DNA of 34,796 nucleotides. It comes from Clostridia bacterium (GTDB lineage Bacteria > Bacillota_A > Clostridia > Oscillospirales > Acutalibacteraceae). The notes beneath the pieces were generated by a model. It saw only the letters and a program-made list of their open reading frames with translations, was not told the origin of the DNA and made no database searches. Positions 1 through 7,474 of this stretch are shown one piece after another (the stretch's first letter is position 1; every line of letters begins with the position of its first letter). The DNA lies in contig JAFSFH010000014.1 of NCBI GenBank assembly GCA_017435305.1, positions 1-34,796 of the forward strand. Direction: 5' to 3'. The translations under genes were made by a program, and so were the position numbers.

Positions 1-21
1 AAAATTTATGTTCTTTTTATA

Positions 22-149
22 AGAATCCCCCAGTCCTCGCATTCGCTCGGACAGCCCCCTTTAGGCAAGGGGGCCTTGGTTTTGTGCGGTTGTTCGTATG
101 CAAGTGTCAGTTGCTTCACACACACTTGTGTGTTGCCAGTATCATAGGG
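22..149. repeat. Dispersed palindromic repeat, long type (copy 1)
   Basis: A non-coding stretch of about 128 bp that recurs at 17831-17966. Shared landmarks in order are AGAATCCCCCAGTC, a small variable hairpin, CAGCCCCCTTTAGGC with its complement GGGGGCC, a TGCAAGT(G/A)TCAG segment, and GTATCATAGG at the end. The outer parts are conserved while the hairpin between them differs, as in the other repeat families of this window. No gene is visible in it. Confidence 0.7.
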
Positions 150-165
150 CTTTGCCCGCATATGG

Positions 166-196
166 AAAACCCCCGGCTTAGCCGGGGGATTTTTTT
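166..196. terminator. Bidirectional intrinsic terminator
   Basis: An 8-bp GC stem (CCCCCGGC / GCCGGGGG) with a TTA loop is flanked by AAAA on one side and seven T on the other. It lies just past the end of the minus-strand alarmone synthetase operon. The longer T run is on the plus strand. Confidence 0.75.
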
Positions 197-203
197 CGTA
201 TCT

Positions 204-320
204 TTATTCCGTCTTGTGGATCTCGTTCCACAGCTGCTGTGCCTGCGCTACCGCGTGCAGGCGGTTGCCGTACCGCATCACAAACTCCAGATGGGGCTTG
301 GCGGCGGCGGCGACGTTCAC
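204..320 (-). CDS. Short in-frame ORF directly after the alarmone synthetase stop codon
   Basis: Directly after the TAA of the synthetase gene, the same frame continues from a GTG for 38 codons to a second TAA. The predicted peptide begins VNVAAAAKPHLEF and ends QLWNEIHKTE. Codon use is GC-rich like the neighbours, and the terminator follows at once. There is no separate Shine-Dalgarno, although an internal ATG (MRYGNR) could also serve as start. Three readings fit: a C-terminal extension lost to a recent nonsense mutation, stop-codon readthrough, or a small translationally coupled protein. I recognise no domain. Confidence 0.35.
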   Translation of the reverse strand: MNVAAAAKPHLEFVMRYGNRLHAVAQAQQLWNEIHKTE

Positions 321-977
321 TTATTGCACCTGCTCTCGTAGGTTATCCATACGGCGGTCCAGCTCGGCGGACAGCTCGGCGCAGAATTTCAGCTCCTTGG
401 CCATCTCGTCGGTGAAGTCCACGTCCTTTTTATACCGCAGCTGGTGCTCCAGGCTGGCCCAAAAGTCCATGGCCTTGGTGCGCAGCTGGATCTCCACCCG
501 CATCTTCCGCTTTTCGTGGGCCAGATAGATGGGCACCGCCACGATCAGGTGCAGGCTGCGATAGCCGTTTTCCTTGGGGTTGAGGATGTAGTCCTTGCGC
601 TGGATGAGCTCCACGTCGTCCTGACCCAGCAGGGCACGGGCGATGGTCTGCACGTCCTGGGGGAAGGGGCAGACCACCCGCACGCCCGCCACGTCGTTGA
701 GGTGCTGCTCGATGTTCTCCACCGTCACGTCCAGACCGCGGCGGGTCAGCTTTTCGCGGATGCTGACGGGGGATTTCAGACGGCACTTGATGCTGCTGAT
801 GGGATTGCGGTCGTACCGCAGGGAGTATTCCACGTTCAGCACGTTGAATTTGGTCTCGATCTCCATCATCGCACAGCGGTAATAGGCCATCAGCTTGGCA
901 AATTCCTGGAATTGCTCCTTGGTCTCCTCGGTGAGGGAGTCAATGTTGACGGGGATACCGTTTCTATTATTTTCCAT
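321..977 (-). CDS. Small alarmone synthetase, GTP pyrophosphokinase (RelQ/YjbM type)
   Basis: Predicted to transfer pyrophosphate from ATP to GTP or GDP, making (p)ppGpp in the cytosol. The 218-residue protein is one RelA/SpoT synthetase domain without hydrolase, TGS or ACT parts, the size expected for the small alarmone synthetases. Visible signatures are NDVAGVRVVCPFPQDV (about residues 91-106), NPKENGYRSLHLI (about 133-145) and VEIQLRTKAMDFWASLEHQL (about 161-180), which match the nucleotide-binding and catalytic regions of the family. Its ATG overlaps the last 11 bases of apt, so translation is probably coupled. The pairing of a purine salvage enzyme with an alarmone synthetase makes sense because (p)ppGpp controls GTP metabolism. 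Confidence 0.93.
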   Translation of the reverse strand: MENNRNGIPVNIDSLTEETKEQFQEFAKLMAYYRCAMMEIETKFNVLNVEYSLRYDRNPISSIKCRLKSPVSIREKLTRRGLDVTVENIEQHLNDVAGVRVVCPFPQDVQTIARALLGQDDVELIQRKDYILNPKENGYRSLHLIVAVPIYLAHEKRKMRVEIQLRTKAMDFWASLEHQLRYKKDVDFTDEMAKELKFCAELSAELDRRMDNLREQVQ

Positions 978-1491
978 CGTAGGCCACCACGCTGTCCACG
1001 TCGTACTTTTTCAGCACTTCGCGACCGTTGAGCCCCTTGAGCTCCAGCAGGAAGAGGATCTTGACCACCTCGCCGCCCAGCTCCTCCACCAGGTCGGCGG
1101 CGGCGTGGATGGTGCCGCCGGTGGCGATCAGGTCGTCCACCAGCACCACCTTCTGCCCGGGCAGGATGGCGTCCTTGTGCATCTCGATGGTGGCGGTGCC
1201 GTATTCCAGCGCGTAGGTCTTGCTGATGGTGGCGCAGGGCAGCTTGCCCGCCTTACGGATGGGGACGAAGGGCTTGCCGGTGTTATACGCCAGCGGCACG
1301 CCGAAGATAAAGCCACGGCTCTCGGCGCCGGCGATGACGTCGAATTCCACACCCTCCAGCTTTTTCTGCATCTCGTCGATGGCCAGCTTGAGCCCCTCGG
1401 CGGACTGCATCACGGTGGTGATGTCGCGGAACATAATACCCTTTTCGGGAAAATCCGGAATGGTGCGGATGTAATCGGCTACGGTTTTCAT
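967..1491 (-). CDS. apt: Adenine phosphoribosyltransferase
   Basis: Converts adenine and PRPP to AMP in purine salvage. The 174-residue protein has the family N-terminus (MKTVADYIRTIPDFPEKGI) and FRDIT, and the PRPP-binding loop VVLVDDLIATGGT near residues 119-131. I chose the ATG at 1491 because AAGGAG ends 8 bases upstream. A GTG nine bases earlier overlaps that ribosome site and is unlikely to be used. It is the first gene of a two-gene operon with the alarmone synthetase, overlapping it by 11 bp. Confidence 0.96.
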   Translation of the reverse strand: MKTVADYIRTIPDFPEKGIMFRDITTVMQSAEGLKLAIDEMQKKLEGVEFDVIAGAESRGFIFGVPLAYNTGKPFVPIRKAGKLPCATISKTYALEYGTATIEMHKDAILPGQKVVLVDDLIATGGTIHAAADLVEELGGEVVKILFLLELKGLNGREVLKKYDVDSVVAYDGK

Positions 1492-1535
1492 AATAGACAC
1501 TCCTTATTTGGTAATCGGACCGATATAACGGTATC

Positions 1536-1564
1536 ATTATAGCAAACTTACAGAGAAAGGTAAA
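1536..1564 (-). promoter_or_regulatory. Probable sigma-A promoter of apt operon
   Basis: On the minus strand a perfect TATAAT (1536-1541) lies about 45 bp before the apt start. The -35 at 17-bp spacing is a poor TTTACC, so the promoter call rests on the -10 box and its position. Confidence 0.5.
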
Positions 1565-1634
1565 GACAAATTGTGAATTTTCCTCCGAATGGGGATAAAT
1601 TGCGCCGCAGAGGGGCAAAAGTATGAAATGGTGC

Positions 1635-1663
1635 TTGACTTTTGCGGTGTCGTTGGCTATAAT
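1635..1663 (+). promoter_or_regulatory. Sigma-A promoter of tRNA-Lys
   Basis: TTGACT (1635-1640), a 17-bp spacer and TATAAT (1658-1663). The tRNA 5' end is 21 bp past the -10 box. Confidence 0.88.
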
Positions 1664-1684
1664 AGGTTAGCACAAATGTGACAC

Positions 1685-1760
1685 GACCCGTTAGCTCAGT
1701 TGGTAGAGCATTTGACTTTTAATCAAAGGGCCCGGGGTTCGAGTCCCCGACGGGTCACCA
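1685..1760 (+). tRNA. tRNA-Lys(UUU)
   Basis: A 76-nt cloverleaf with 7-bp acceptor stem GACCCGT/ACGGGTC, discriminator A and encoded CCA. The anticodon loop CTTTTAA gives anticodon TTT. The T-arm is CGGGG TTCGAGT CCCCG. Confidence 0.97.
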
Positions 1761-1801
1761 AAGAAACAGCCGACACCTTATGGTGTCGGCTGTTTCTTTT
1801 T
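1761..1801 (+). terminator. Terminator of tRNA-Lys
   Basis: A long stem directly after CCA: an AAAGAAACAGCCGACACC arm, a TTAT loop, the complementary arm and a T run. Confidence 0.92.
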
Positions 1802-1802
1802 G

Positions 1803-1849
1803 GCTCCCCTGTGGACCGAACCCCCGAAACGGCTCCGCCGTTTCGTGAC
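1803..1849 (+). repeat. Possible truncated tRNA-linked unit beside tRNA-Lys
   Basis: After the tRNA terminator comes GTGGACCGAACCCCC, which closely resembles the reverse complement of the tRNA-Lys T-arm, and then a hairpin GAAACGG-CTCCG-CCGTTTC (1826-1844). These match the first two parts of the units near tRNA-Pro, -Leu and -Arg. The variable hairpin and sense T-arm copy are not clearly present, because the sequence runs into a common dispersed repeat. It may be a fragment or chance. Confidence 0.4.
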
Positions 1850-2542
1850 GGGGCGATGTGGGCATCGCCCCCTACAGGTTCTATCCCACATCGCATAGAA
1901 TCAAGCCTCCCTCTCCGAGGGAGGTGGATTTCGCCGCAGGCGAAAGACGGAGGGAGTTGTAATCTGTGACGAGTTTAGAGTTATGACAACCGCTGCGGGG
2001 GGGGAAAACCATCAAAGCAAACTGTATCTTGCTGCGCACATACAAAAAGTAGAGACCGGCGTCATGGGAGCCACGACTGCTGCAAAAACGCAGCAGGCCC
2101 GGAACCTGTTACCGATCTCTAAGTACAGTTTAGCAGAGGATCTTGAAAAAATCAACCCTTACAAGGTGAATTGAAGAAAATATTCCCGTGAAAATTTTGA
2201 ACGATGCGCAACAATACTTCGTTTTTTGCGGGCGGGCACAGAGGCCCGCCCCTACGACACCGACTCACGTCGCATAGAATCAAGCCTCCCTTGTGTAAAG
2301 GGAGGTGTCTGTGGCGTTAGCCACAGACGGAGGGATTGTCAACGATGCGGGCGGTCGAGGACGCCCGCCCCTACGACACCGACCCACATCGCATAGAACC
2401 TGTAGGGAAGGCCATTGGCCATCCGCGGACGGGCAATGCCCGTCCCTACAAATTTCGACCAACGCTGTAAAGAACCTGTAGGGGCGTGGACATTCGCCTG
2501 CGGCGAAGTCCGTGACTGTCCGCAGATGGAACGTACCCCAAA
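1850..2542. repeat. Repeat-rich intergenic region
   Basis: A mosaic of short palindromic elements. It includes two CTCCCT-type double hairpins (about 1904-1956 and 2282-2336), several GGGCGG...CCGCCCCTAC hairpins joined by TCGCATAGAA-like links (about 1850-1900, 2225-2280, 2345-2475) and part of a GGACATTCGCC-type element (about 2485-2515). Only a weak short ORF (1983-2174) is seen. Confidence 0.65.
1983..2174 (+). other. Unrecognised short ORF, possible gene remnant
   Basis: A 63-codon ORF. Its first dozen codons (MTTAAGG) come from a repeat motif also seen near 21440. The rest (from about 2010) is unique, less GC-rich sequence ending SLAEDLEKINPYKVN. There is no convincing ribosome site and no family I recognise. 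It could be the tail of a degraded gene. Confidence 0.2.
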
Positions 2543-2577
2543 CGAAAAACACCCCCGCCATAGGGCAGGGGTGTTTT
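2543..2577 (-). terminator. Terminator of the nucleotidase-fusion operon
   Basis: A stem of AAAACACCCCTGCCC on the minus strand, a small loop, GGGCGGGGGTG and a T run, ending 14 bp past the stop codon of the gene at 2591. Confidence 0.88.
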
Positions 2578-2590
2578 CTCATTCACGTAA

Positions 2591-3721
2591 TTATCCGTTG
2601 CAGTCGTGGGTGACGTTAAGGATCTCGCAGATCTGCTTGACCGCGTCACCGTAGCTGTCGAACTGCACCACGTAGTCGCACAGTTCCGCGTTCTGCTGCT
2701 CGTACTCGATGGCGGCCAGGCGGTTGACCTTATCCTCAATGGAGGAATTCTTCTTCAGAATGTTGGTCATCAGCGCCTTCTTGTCGCGCTTCATATAGAT
2801 GGTGGTCACCTTGGGGAAGTGGATCTTCATAGCCATAGCGCCGCAGATATCGGTGGTGGTCAGCACCTTTTTGCCGCGGGCGAGGATGTCCTCCACGTCC
2901 GCCTTTCGGCTGCCGTAGCCGTGACCGGCGTACATGGTGGACTGGAACATCTCGCCGCTGTCGCACATGGCGCGGAACTCCTCGGGGGAGACGTAGTTGT
3001 ACCACTTATTCACCTCGATGGCGGTGGGGTCCTGGGTGGTGTAGCTGATCAGCTTCTCGTAGCAGTGGCGCTTGCCCAGGAACTGGGTGGCGATCTTGGA
3101 CTTACCGCTGCCGGAGGGACCGACCAGCACCACGATGTCGGGGTTAACGTGCTCGGCGCCGTCCTGACGGATGGAATAGCTGTCCGCGATGACCTCCACC
3201 AGCTCCAGGAACTGGTCGTAGTTGTTCACCGCCAGCATACCGGTGGCTTCGTGGTTCCAGGGGCGCCGCATCAGGATGGGGTAGCGGGCGCTGGAGTTGA
3301 GGATGTTGTGTAGGGCGTCGTCGAACAGGATGTCGGTGTGGATCTTGTCCTTTGAGGCGCCCATAAAGATGTGGTCGTCGGGGATCTCGGGGAATTCCTC
3401 GCGGATCCGCTGGGCGCGGATGCCCATAAACTCGGGGGGCACGGCGGTGCAGATGTACACCTCGGTCATCTGGCTCAGTCGCCGCACGAATTCCCGCGCC
3501 CCCTCGTACACCGGCTGGGTGCGGTAGAATTCGGGGTCGCTGAAATAGGGATAGATTACGTCGGCGCGGGTGCCCAGCTTGCCCCAGCGCTCTTTTTCGT
3601 AGATGGTCAGGGGCGGGTCGAATTTGTATTTTTCATTGGCCAGTCGCACGGCGTAGCTGGTGCATTCCATCAGCAGGTCGTCGATGTCCAGCGTTGTTGA
3701 CAGTCGATATTTTCTACTCAT
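2591..3721 (-). CDS. Fusion of HAD 5'-nucleotidase (NT5C-like) and guanylate kinase-like domain
   Basis: A 376-residue two-domain protein. Residues 1 to about 185 resemble the 5'(3')-deoxyribonucleotidase (NT5C) branch of HAD phosphatases: TTLDIDDLL holds the paired aspartates (D12, D14), VYICTA is motif II and HTDILFDDAL motif IV. From about residue 193 there is a guanylate kinase fold with P-loop GPSGSGKSKIA, then LISYTTQDP, YVSPEEF, a YGS segment and GKKVLTTTDICGAMAMK, all in guanylate-kinase order. The GMP-contacting arginine expected in SYTTR is Q here, so GMP kinase activity is uncertain. Known activities of the families suggest linked dephosphorylation and phosphorylation of nucleotides, which is inference. 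The start overlaps the stop of the upstream membrane protein gene by 4 bp (ATGA). Confidence 0.85.
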   Translation of the reverse strand: MSRKYRLSTTLDIDDLLMECTSYAVRLANEKYKFDPPLTIYEKERWGKLGTRADVIYPYFSDPEFYRTQPVYEGAREFVRRLSQMTEVYICTAVPPEFMGIRAQRIREEFPEIPDDHIFMGASKDKIHTDILFDDALHNILNSSARYPILMRRPWNHEATGMLAVNNYDQFLELVEVIADSYSIRQDGAEHVNPDIVVLVGPSGSGKSKIATQFLGKRHCYEKLISYTTQDPTAIEVNKWYNYVSPEEFRAMCDSGEMFQSTMYAGHGYGSRKADVEDILARGKKVLTTTDICGAMAMKIHFPKVTTIYMKRDKKALMTNILKKNSSIEDKVNRLAAIEYEQQNAELCDYVVQFDSYGDAVKQICEILNVTHDCNG

Positions 3722-4413
3722 AGGGTTTCCTCTCTTTCTTCAAAGTACCGCCGCCAGGGATAGCGGTCGGTGAAGGTAAACAGTCGGCGGTATAGGTTGC
3801 CGAACAGGTGAATAAGCGTACCGTTGATAAAGGCGCTGACCACGGTGCCCACGCCGACCCCCTCCAGCCGTCCGAAGAACAGCAGACTCAGCACCACAGC
3901 GATGACCAGGCTGGTACAGTCGTAGACGGTCTTGACGGTCTTCAGCGGTTTGCGCCATTTGGCGGAGGTCTCCTTGACGAACAGCTCGTAGGCGGCGGGG
4001 GGGAAGTAGCTGGTGAGGATCAGCGCGATGGCCGCCGAGCAGGTCAGCAGTCCGGGGATGTACAGGGCGATGCGCACCGCCAGCAGGTCGGTGGGGATGA
4101 GGGATACCACCGCCAACGCGCCGTCCATCATAAAGCCGTAGAGGATGGCGGTGGCAAAGGTCAGGAGATACCCCCATTTCAGCCGCCGCACGACCAGCAG
4201 CATCAGCGCCAGGGCGATCATCTGGGTGGAGTATTCCGCCATACCGAAGGTGAAAAAGGGCAGGTATTGGGACAGCTTCAGGTGCAGCACGTAGGCGGGG
4301 GCGGTCACCATGGACACGCCGAAATCCCCCTGCACCATCATAGCGGTGCCGAAGGCCAGCACCACCAGGCTGACCACAAAGGCCACCTCGGTGTAGAACA
4401 CGGGTTTTCGCAT
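3718..4413 (-). CDS. YczE/YyaS/YitT-type integral membrane protein (DUF6198-like)
   Basis: A 231-residue membrane protein with about five hydrophobic segments (roughly residues 9-27, 60-75, 80-105, 110-133 and 165-200). The opening, with FGTAMMVQGDFGVSMVTAPAYVL, is typical of the YczE/YitT group, whose function is mostly unknown. A GGAGG ribosome site lies 7-8 bases before the ATG. It is the first gene of an operon with the nucleotidase/kinase fusion (4-bp overlap), so a role in uptake or export connected with nucleotides is possible but not shown. Confidence 0.85.
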   Translation of the reverse strand: MRKPVFYTEVAFVVSLVVLAFGTAMMVQGDFGVSMVTAPAYVLHLKLSQYLPFFTFGMAEYSTQMIALALMLLVVRRLKWGYLLTFATAILYGFMMDGALAVVSLIPTDLLAVRIALYIPGLLTCSAAIALILTSYFPPAAYELFVKETSAKWRKPLKTVKTVYDCTSLVIAVVLSLLFFGRLEGVGVGTVVSAFINGTLIHLFGNLYRRLFTFTDRYPWRRYFEEREETL

Positions 4414-4436
4414 GGGTATCTCCTCCTTTCTTGGTT

Positions 4437-4483
4437 AAAAAAAGCAGCCCGCCGTGTTTGATACAGAAACACGGAAAGCTGCT
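4437..4483 (-). promoter_or_regulatory. Terminator-like hairpin in the 5' leader (attenuator candidate)
   Basis: Between promoter and ribosome site the minus strand reads AGCAGC (4483-4478), CCGTGTTT, a CTGTATC loop, AAACACGG, GCTGCT (4448-4443) and seven T. This is a complete intrinsic-terminator shape starting within about 2 nt of the predicted transcript start and ending just before the ribosome site. It may stop most transcripts, or protect the 5' end. I recognise no riboswitch class in it. Confidence 0.7.
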
Positions 4484-4491
4484 ATATCACT

Positions 4492-4520
4492 ATTATAAAT
4501 GATATGAATGGAAAAATCAA
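4492..4520 (-). promoter_or_regulatory. Sigma-A promoter of the yczE-like/nucleotidase operon
   Basis: TTGATT (4520-4515), a 17-bp spacer and TATAAT (4497-4492) on the minus strand, with predicted start near 4485. Confidence 0.85.
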
Positions 4521-5080
4521 GCATTTTATGTCGACCGCCCTTTTGTCCCCCTACGTTCCCCAACCCAACTACGATAGAATCCGTAGGGGCGGCAACCTGC
4601 CGCCCGCAATACCGACCAACGTAAGCTTTGTAGGGGGGCATTCCATATGCCCCCGTTGGTACCACAAGAACGGGCGGATGATATCCGCCCCTACGAAACC
4701 ACACCGATGTAGGATAGAATCCAGCCTCCCTTGTGTAAAGGGAGGTGTCTGTGGCGTTAGCCACAGACGGAGGGATTGTCAATAACACGGGCGGTCGAGG
4801 ACGCCCGCCCCTACGAAAATAGCCCACGTCGCATAGAACCTGTAGGGGCGTGGACATTCGCCTGCGGCGAAGTCCGTCGAGATTTTGCGGCGTTGCCGCA
4901 AAACTCGCGGATATCATCCGCCCGCGGGAGCGCACAGAGGCGCTCCCCTACAACCCCATCCCACGTCGTATAGACTCCGTAGGGGCGTGGACATTCGGCT
5001 GCGCCGAAGTCCGTCGAGATTTTGCGGTGTTACCGCAAAACTCGCGGGGCTCTGTCCCCTCCCGCCGAAAGACGCCACCA
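4521..5080. repeat. Repeat-rich intergenic region
   Basis: No gene is seen. It contains GTAGGGGCGGC and GGGCGG-ATGATAT-CCGCCCCTAC hairpins (4575-4700), a CTCCCT-type double hairpin (4724-4781), more CGCCCCTAC modules, and two tandem copies of a GGACATTCGCC...AAAACTCGCGG double hairpin (about 4850-4908 and 4984-5047). Confidence 0.7.
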
Positions 5081-5082
5081 TC

Positions 5083-5116
5083 AAAAAAGCGTCCTCCCCA
5101 AGGGGAGGACGCTTTT
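5083..5116 (-). terminator. Terminator of typA
   Basis: Minus-strand stem AAAAGCGTCCTCCCC / GGGGAGGACGC with a six-T run directly after the typA stop codon. Confidence 0.92.
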
Positions 5117-5119
5117 CAC

Positions 5120-6949
5120 TTACATTCTCTTTTTCTTTGCCTCGGCCTTCATCCGCAGCTCCTTGTTGAGGATGCGCTTGCGCAGGCGCAGGCTGTCGGG
5201 GGTGACCTCCAGCAGCTCGTCGTCGTTGATAAACTCCAGGCATTGCTCCAGGCTGAGGACGGTGGGGGGCACCAGGCGCAGCGCCTCGTCCGAGCCGCTG
5301 GCGCGGGTGTTGGTCACGTGCTTTTTCTTGCACACGTTCACCACGATGTCCTCGTCCTTGGGGCTCTGACCCACGATCATACCCTCGTACACCGGCACGC
5401 CGGGTCCCACGAACAGTGCGCCGCGGTCCTGGGCGCCCCACAGACCGTAGGCGCAGGTCTCGCCGGTCTCGTGCACCACCAGAGAGCCCTGCACCCGCTG
5501 GGGGATCTCCCCCTTGTAGGGCTCATAGCCGTCGAACAGGCTGTTCATAATGCCGTTGCCGTTGGTGTCGGTGAGGAATTGCTGGCGATAGCCCATCAGT
5601 CCGCGGGAGGGGATGCGGAATTCCAGATGGCTGATGCCGGTGTCGCGGGTGCCCATATTGACGATCTCCGCCTTGCGGGCGCCCAGGCGCTCCATCACCG
5701 CACCCACGTACTGCTCCGGCACCTCGATGACCAGCAGCTCCATGGGCTCCAGCAGGGTGCCGTCGCTGTCGGTCTTGTAGATGACCTGGGGGCGGCTGAC
5801 CGCGAACTCGTAGCCCTGTCGTCTCATCGTCTCGATCAAGATGGACAGGGACAGTTCACCGCGCCCCGACACCTTGAAGGCGTCGGTGGTGTCGGTTTCC
5901 TCCACCCGCATGCTCACGTTGGTCTCCACCTCTTTGAACAGGCGGTCGCGGATGTTGCGGCTGGTGACGAATTTGCCCTCCCGTCCCGCAAAAGGGGAGT
6001 TGTTTACCATAAACAGCATAGAGATGGTGGGCTCGTCAATGCGGACGAAGGGCAGCGGGTCGGGGTGCTCGGGGTCGCAGGCGGTCTCGCCGATGTTCAG
6101 GTCGGTGATGCCGGTGACCGCGATCAGGTCGCCCAGCCCCGCCTCGTCGCACTCGGTGCGGCGCAGACCCTCAAACTGGTACAATTTGCCGATGCGGGCG
6201 TTCTGGGTGGAGCCGTCCTGGCGGCACAGCACCACCGGCTGACCGCTCCTGACGCTGCCGCGCTCCACCCGTCCGATGCCGATGCGGCCGGTGTAGTCGT
6301 CGTAGTCGATGTTGGAGAAAAGAATCTGCAGGGGACCGTCCGCCTCGCCCTCGGGGGCGGGCACATGCTGCAGGATGGCCTCGAACAGGGGGCGCATATC
6401 CCCCTCGCGGGCGTCGGGATCCAGGCTGGCGTAGCCGTCCCGACCGGAGGCGAACAGCACGGGGAAGTCCAGCTGATCCTCGTCGGCGTCCAGCTCGATA
6501 AACAGATCCAGCAGCTCGTCGATGACCTCCATGGGTCTGGCGCCGTCGCGGTCGATCTTGTTGACCACCACCACGGGGGATTTGCCCAGTCCCAGCGCCT
6601 TTTTCAGCACGAAGCGGGTCTGGGGCATACAGCCCTCAAAGGCGTCCACCAGCAGCAGAACGCCGTCCACCATCTGCAGGATGCGCTCCACCTCGCCGCC
6701 GAAGTCGGCGTGACCCGGGGTGTCCACGATGTTGATCTTGGTGTCGCCGTAGCGCACGGCGGTGTTTTTGGACAGGATGGTGATGCCGCGCTCGCGCTCC
6801 AGGTCGCCGGAGTCCATAACGCGCTCCGCCACCGCCTCGTTCTGGCGGAAGGTGCCGCTCTGGCGAAGCAGTTGGTCCACCAGGGTGGTCTTGCCGTGGT
6901 CCACGTGGGCGATGATGGCCACGTTGCGCAGATTTTCTCTCTTTCCCAT
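5120..6949 (-). CDS. typA: Translational GTPase TypA/BipA
   Basis: A ribosome-associated GTPase of the EF-G/LepA superfamily, involved in ribosome assembly and stress adaptation. The 609-residue length is normal. The GTPase motifs are [10 protein letters not shown] (G1, residues 13-22), DTPGHADF (G3) and NKID (G4), followed by the EF-Tu-like beta barrel and the TypA C-terminal region ([17 protein letters not shown]). I place the start at 6949, where [21 protein letters not shown] matches the family N-terminus. The open frame extends 71 codons further upstream, but that part reads through A/T-rich promoter-like DNA. It appears to be a single-gene unit. Confidence 0.97.
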   Translation of the reverse strand: MGKRENLRNVAIIAHVDHGKTTLVDQLLRQSGTFRQNEAVAERVMDSGDLERERGITILSKNTAVRYGDTKINIVDTPGHADFGGEVERILQMVDGVLLLVDAFEGCMPQTRFVLKKALGLGKSPVVVVNKIDRDGARPMEVIDELLDLFIELDADEDQLDFPVLFASGRDGYASLDPDAREGDMRPLFEAILQHVPAPEGEADGPLQILFSNIDYDDYTGRIGIGRVERGSVRSGQPVVLCRQDGSTQNARIGKLYQFEGLRRTECDEAGLGDLIAVTGITDLNIGETACDPEHPDPLPFVRIDEPTISMLFMVNNSPFAGREGKFVTSRNIRDRLFKEVETNVSMRVEETDTTDAFKVSGRGELSLSILIETMRRQGYEFAVSRPQVIYKTDSDGTLLEPMELLVIEVPEQYVGAVMERLGARKAEIVNMGTRDTGISHLEFRIPSRGLMGYRQQFLTDTNGNGIMNSLFDGYEPYKGEIPQRVQGSLVVHETGETCAYGLWGAQDRGALFVGPGVPVYEGMIVGQSPKDEDIVVNVCKKKHVTNTRASGSDEALRLVPPTVLSLEQCLEFINDDELLEVTPDSLRLRKRILNKELRMKAEAKKKRM

Positions 6950-7117
6950 ATTGATACTTCCTATCTGTGTTAAAAAAACTGACCTGCCGCGGAATTGACT
7001 GCACCAGTATAGCACAATCCCCCCGCCGATACAAGGGGCAAAACCCCGAAAATTCCCGCGAAACCCCCGCCACGGAGGGGAAAAGCCGAAAAAAATAAAA
7101 AAAAGAGAAAATAGTGC

Positions 7118-7146
7118 TTGCTTTTTGTGTGGGGGTGTGCTATAAT
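7118..7146 (+). promoter_or_regulatory. Sigma-A promoter of tRNA-Pro
   Basis: TTGCTT, 17-bp spacer, TATAAT (7141-7146), 48 bp before the mature tRNA end. Confidence 0.82.
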
Positions 7147-7194
7147 CTCGTTTGCACCGCAAGAGAAGTCAAGAGGCGGGGTTGAGGAAAATAT

Positions 7195-7270
7195 CCGGGT
7201 GTGGCGCAGTTGGTAGCGCGCTTGACTGGGGGTCAAGAGGCCGTGAGTTCAAGTCTCGCCACTCGGACCA
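7195..7270 (+). tRNA. tRNA-Pro(GGG)
   Basis: A 76-nt cloverleaf with acceptor CCGGGTG/CACTCGG, discriminator A and encoded CCA. The anticodon loop CTGGGGG gives GGG. The T-loop is TTCAAGT. Confidence 0.96.
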
Positions 7271-7307
7271 AAAATAGGGAGTACCCATTCGGGTACTCCC
7301 TATTTTT
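7271..7307 (+). terminator. Terminator of tRNA-Pro
   Basis: Stem AAATAGGGAGTACCC / GGGTACTCCCTATTT with a T run, directly after CCA. Confidence 0.92.
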
Positions 7308-7313
7308 CATCCT

Positions 7314-7449
7314 CGTGGTGGATGGAGGTTCTTGAATCACCGATGTTTTCCGCCACAGGCGGAAAACTCAGCATCCACGGCAAACCGCAGACCGGCATAA
7401 GAACGACTGCTCGTCTTGCCGTGGATGGGAGTTCAAAGTCTCGCCACGG
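7314..7449 (+). repeat. tRNA-linked two-hairpin unit P1
   Basis: Parts in order: CTTGAATCAC, close to the reverse complement of the tRNA-Pro T-arm; hairpin 1, GTTTTCCGCC-ACA-GGCGGAAAAC; hairpin 2, a perfect 12-bp stem CATCCACGGCAA/TTGCCGTGGATG with a loop of about 33 nt; then GAGTTCAAAGTCTCGCCAC (7429-7447), a copy of the tRNA T-arm 3' region with one extra A in the T-loop. A terminator follows. Unit P2 has the same left part and T-arm copy but an unrelated hairpin 2. Confidence 0.8.
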
Positions 7450-7450
7450 A

Positions 7451-7474
7451 AAGAAGGGGCAACGCCCCTTTTTT
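7451..7474 (+). terminator. Terminator after unit P1
   Basis: AAGGGGC-AAC-GCCCCTT with a six-T tail, immediately after the T-arm copy. It is in the position a tRNA terminator takes but unrelated in sequence to the one at 7271. Confidence 0.82.

Noticed and set aside
4437..4483. A preQ1, fluoride or other small riboswitch
   Set aside because: The element is a simple stem with a U run; no conserved aptamer bases could be matched.
4850..6973. A 707-codon open frame on the plus strand opposite typA
   Set aside because: It is the antisense of a clear typA gene; the product is a low-complexity H/A/V/G-rich sequence produced by GC-rich codons, with no ribosome site.
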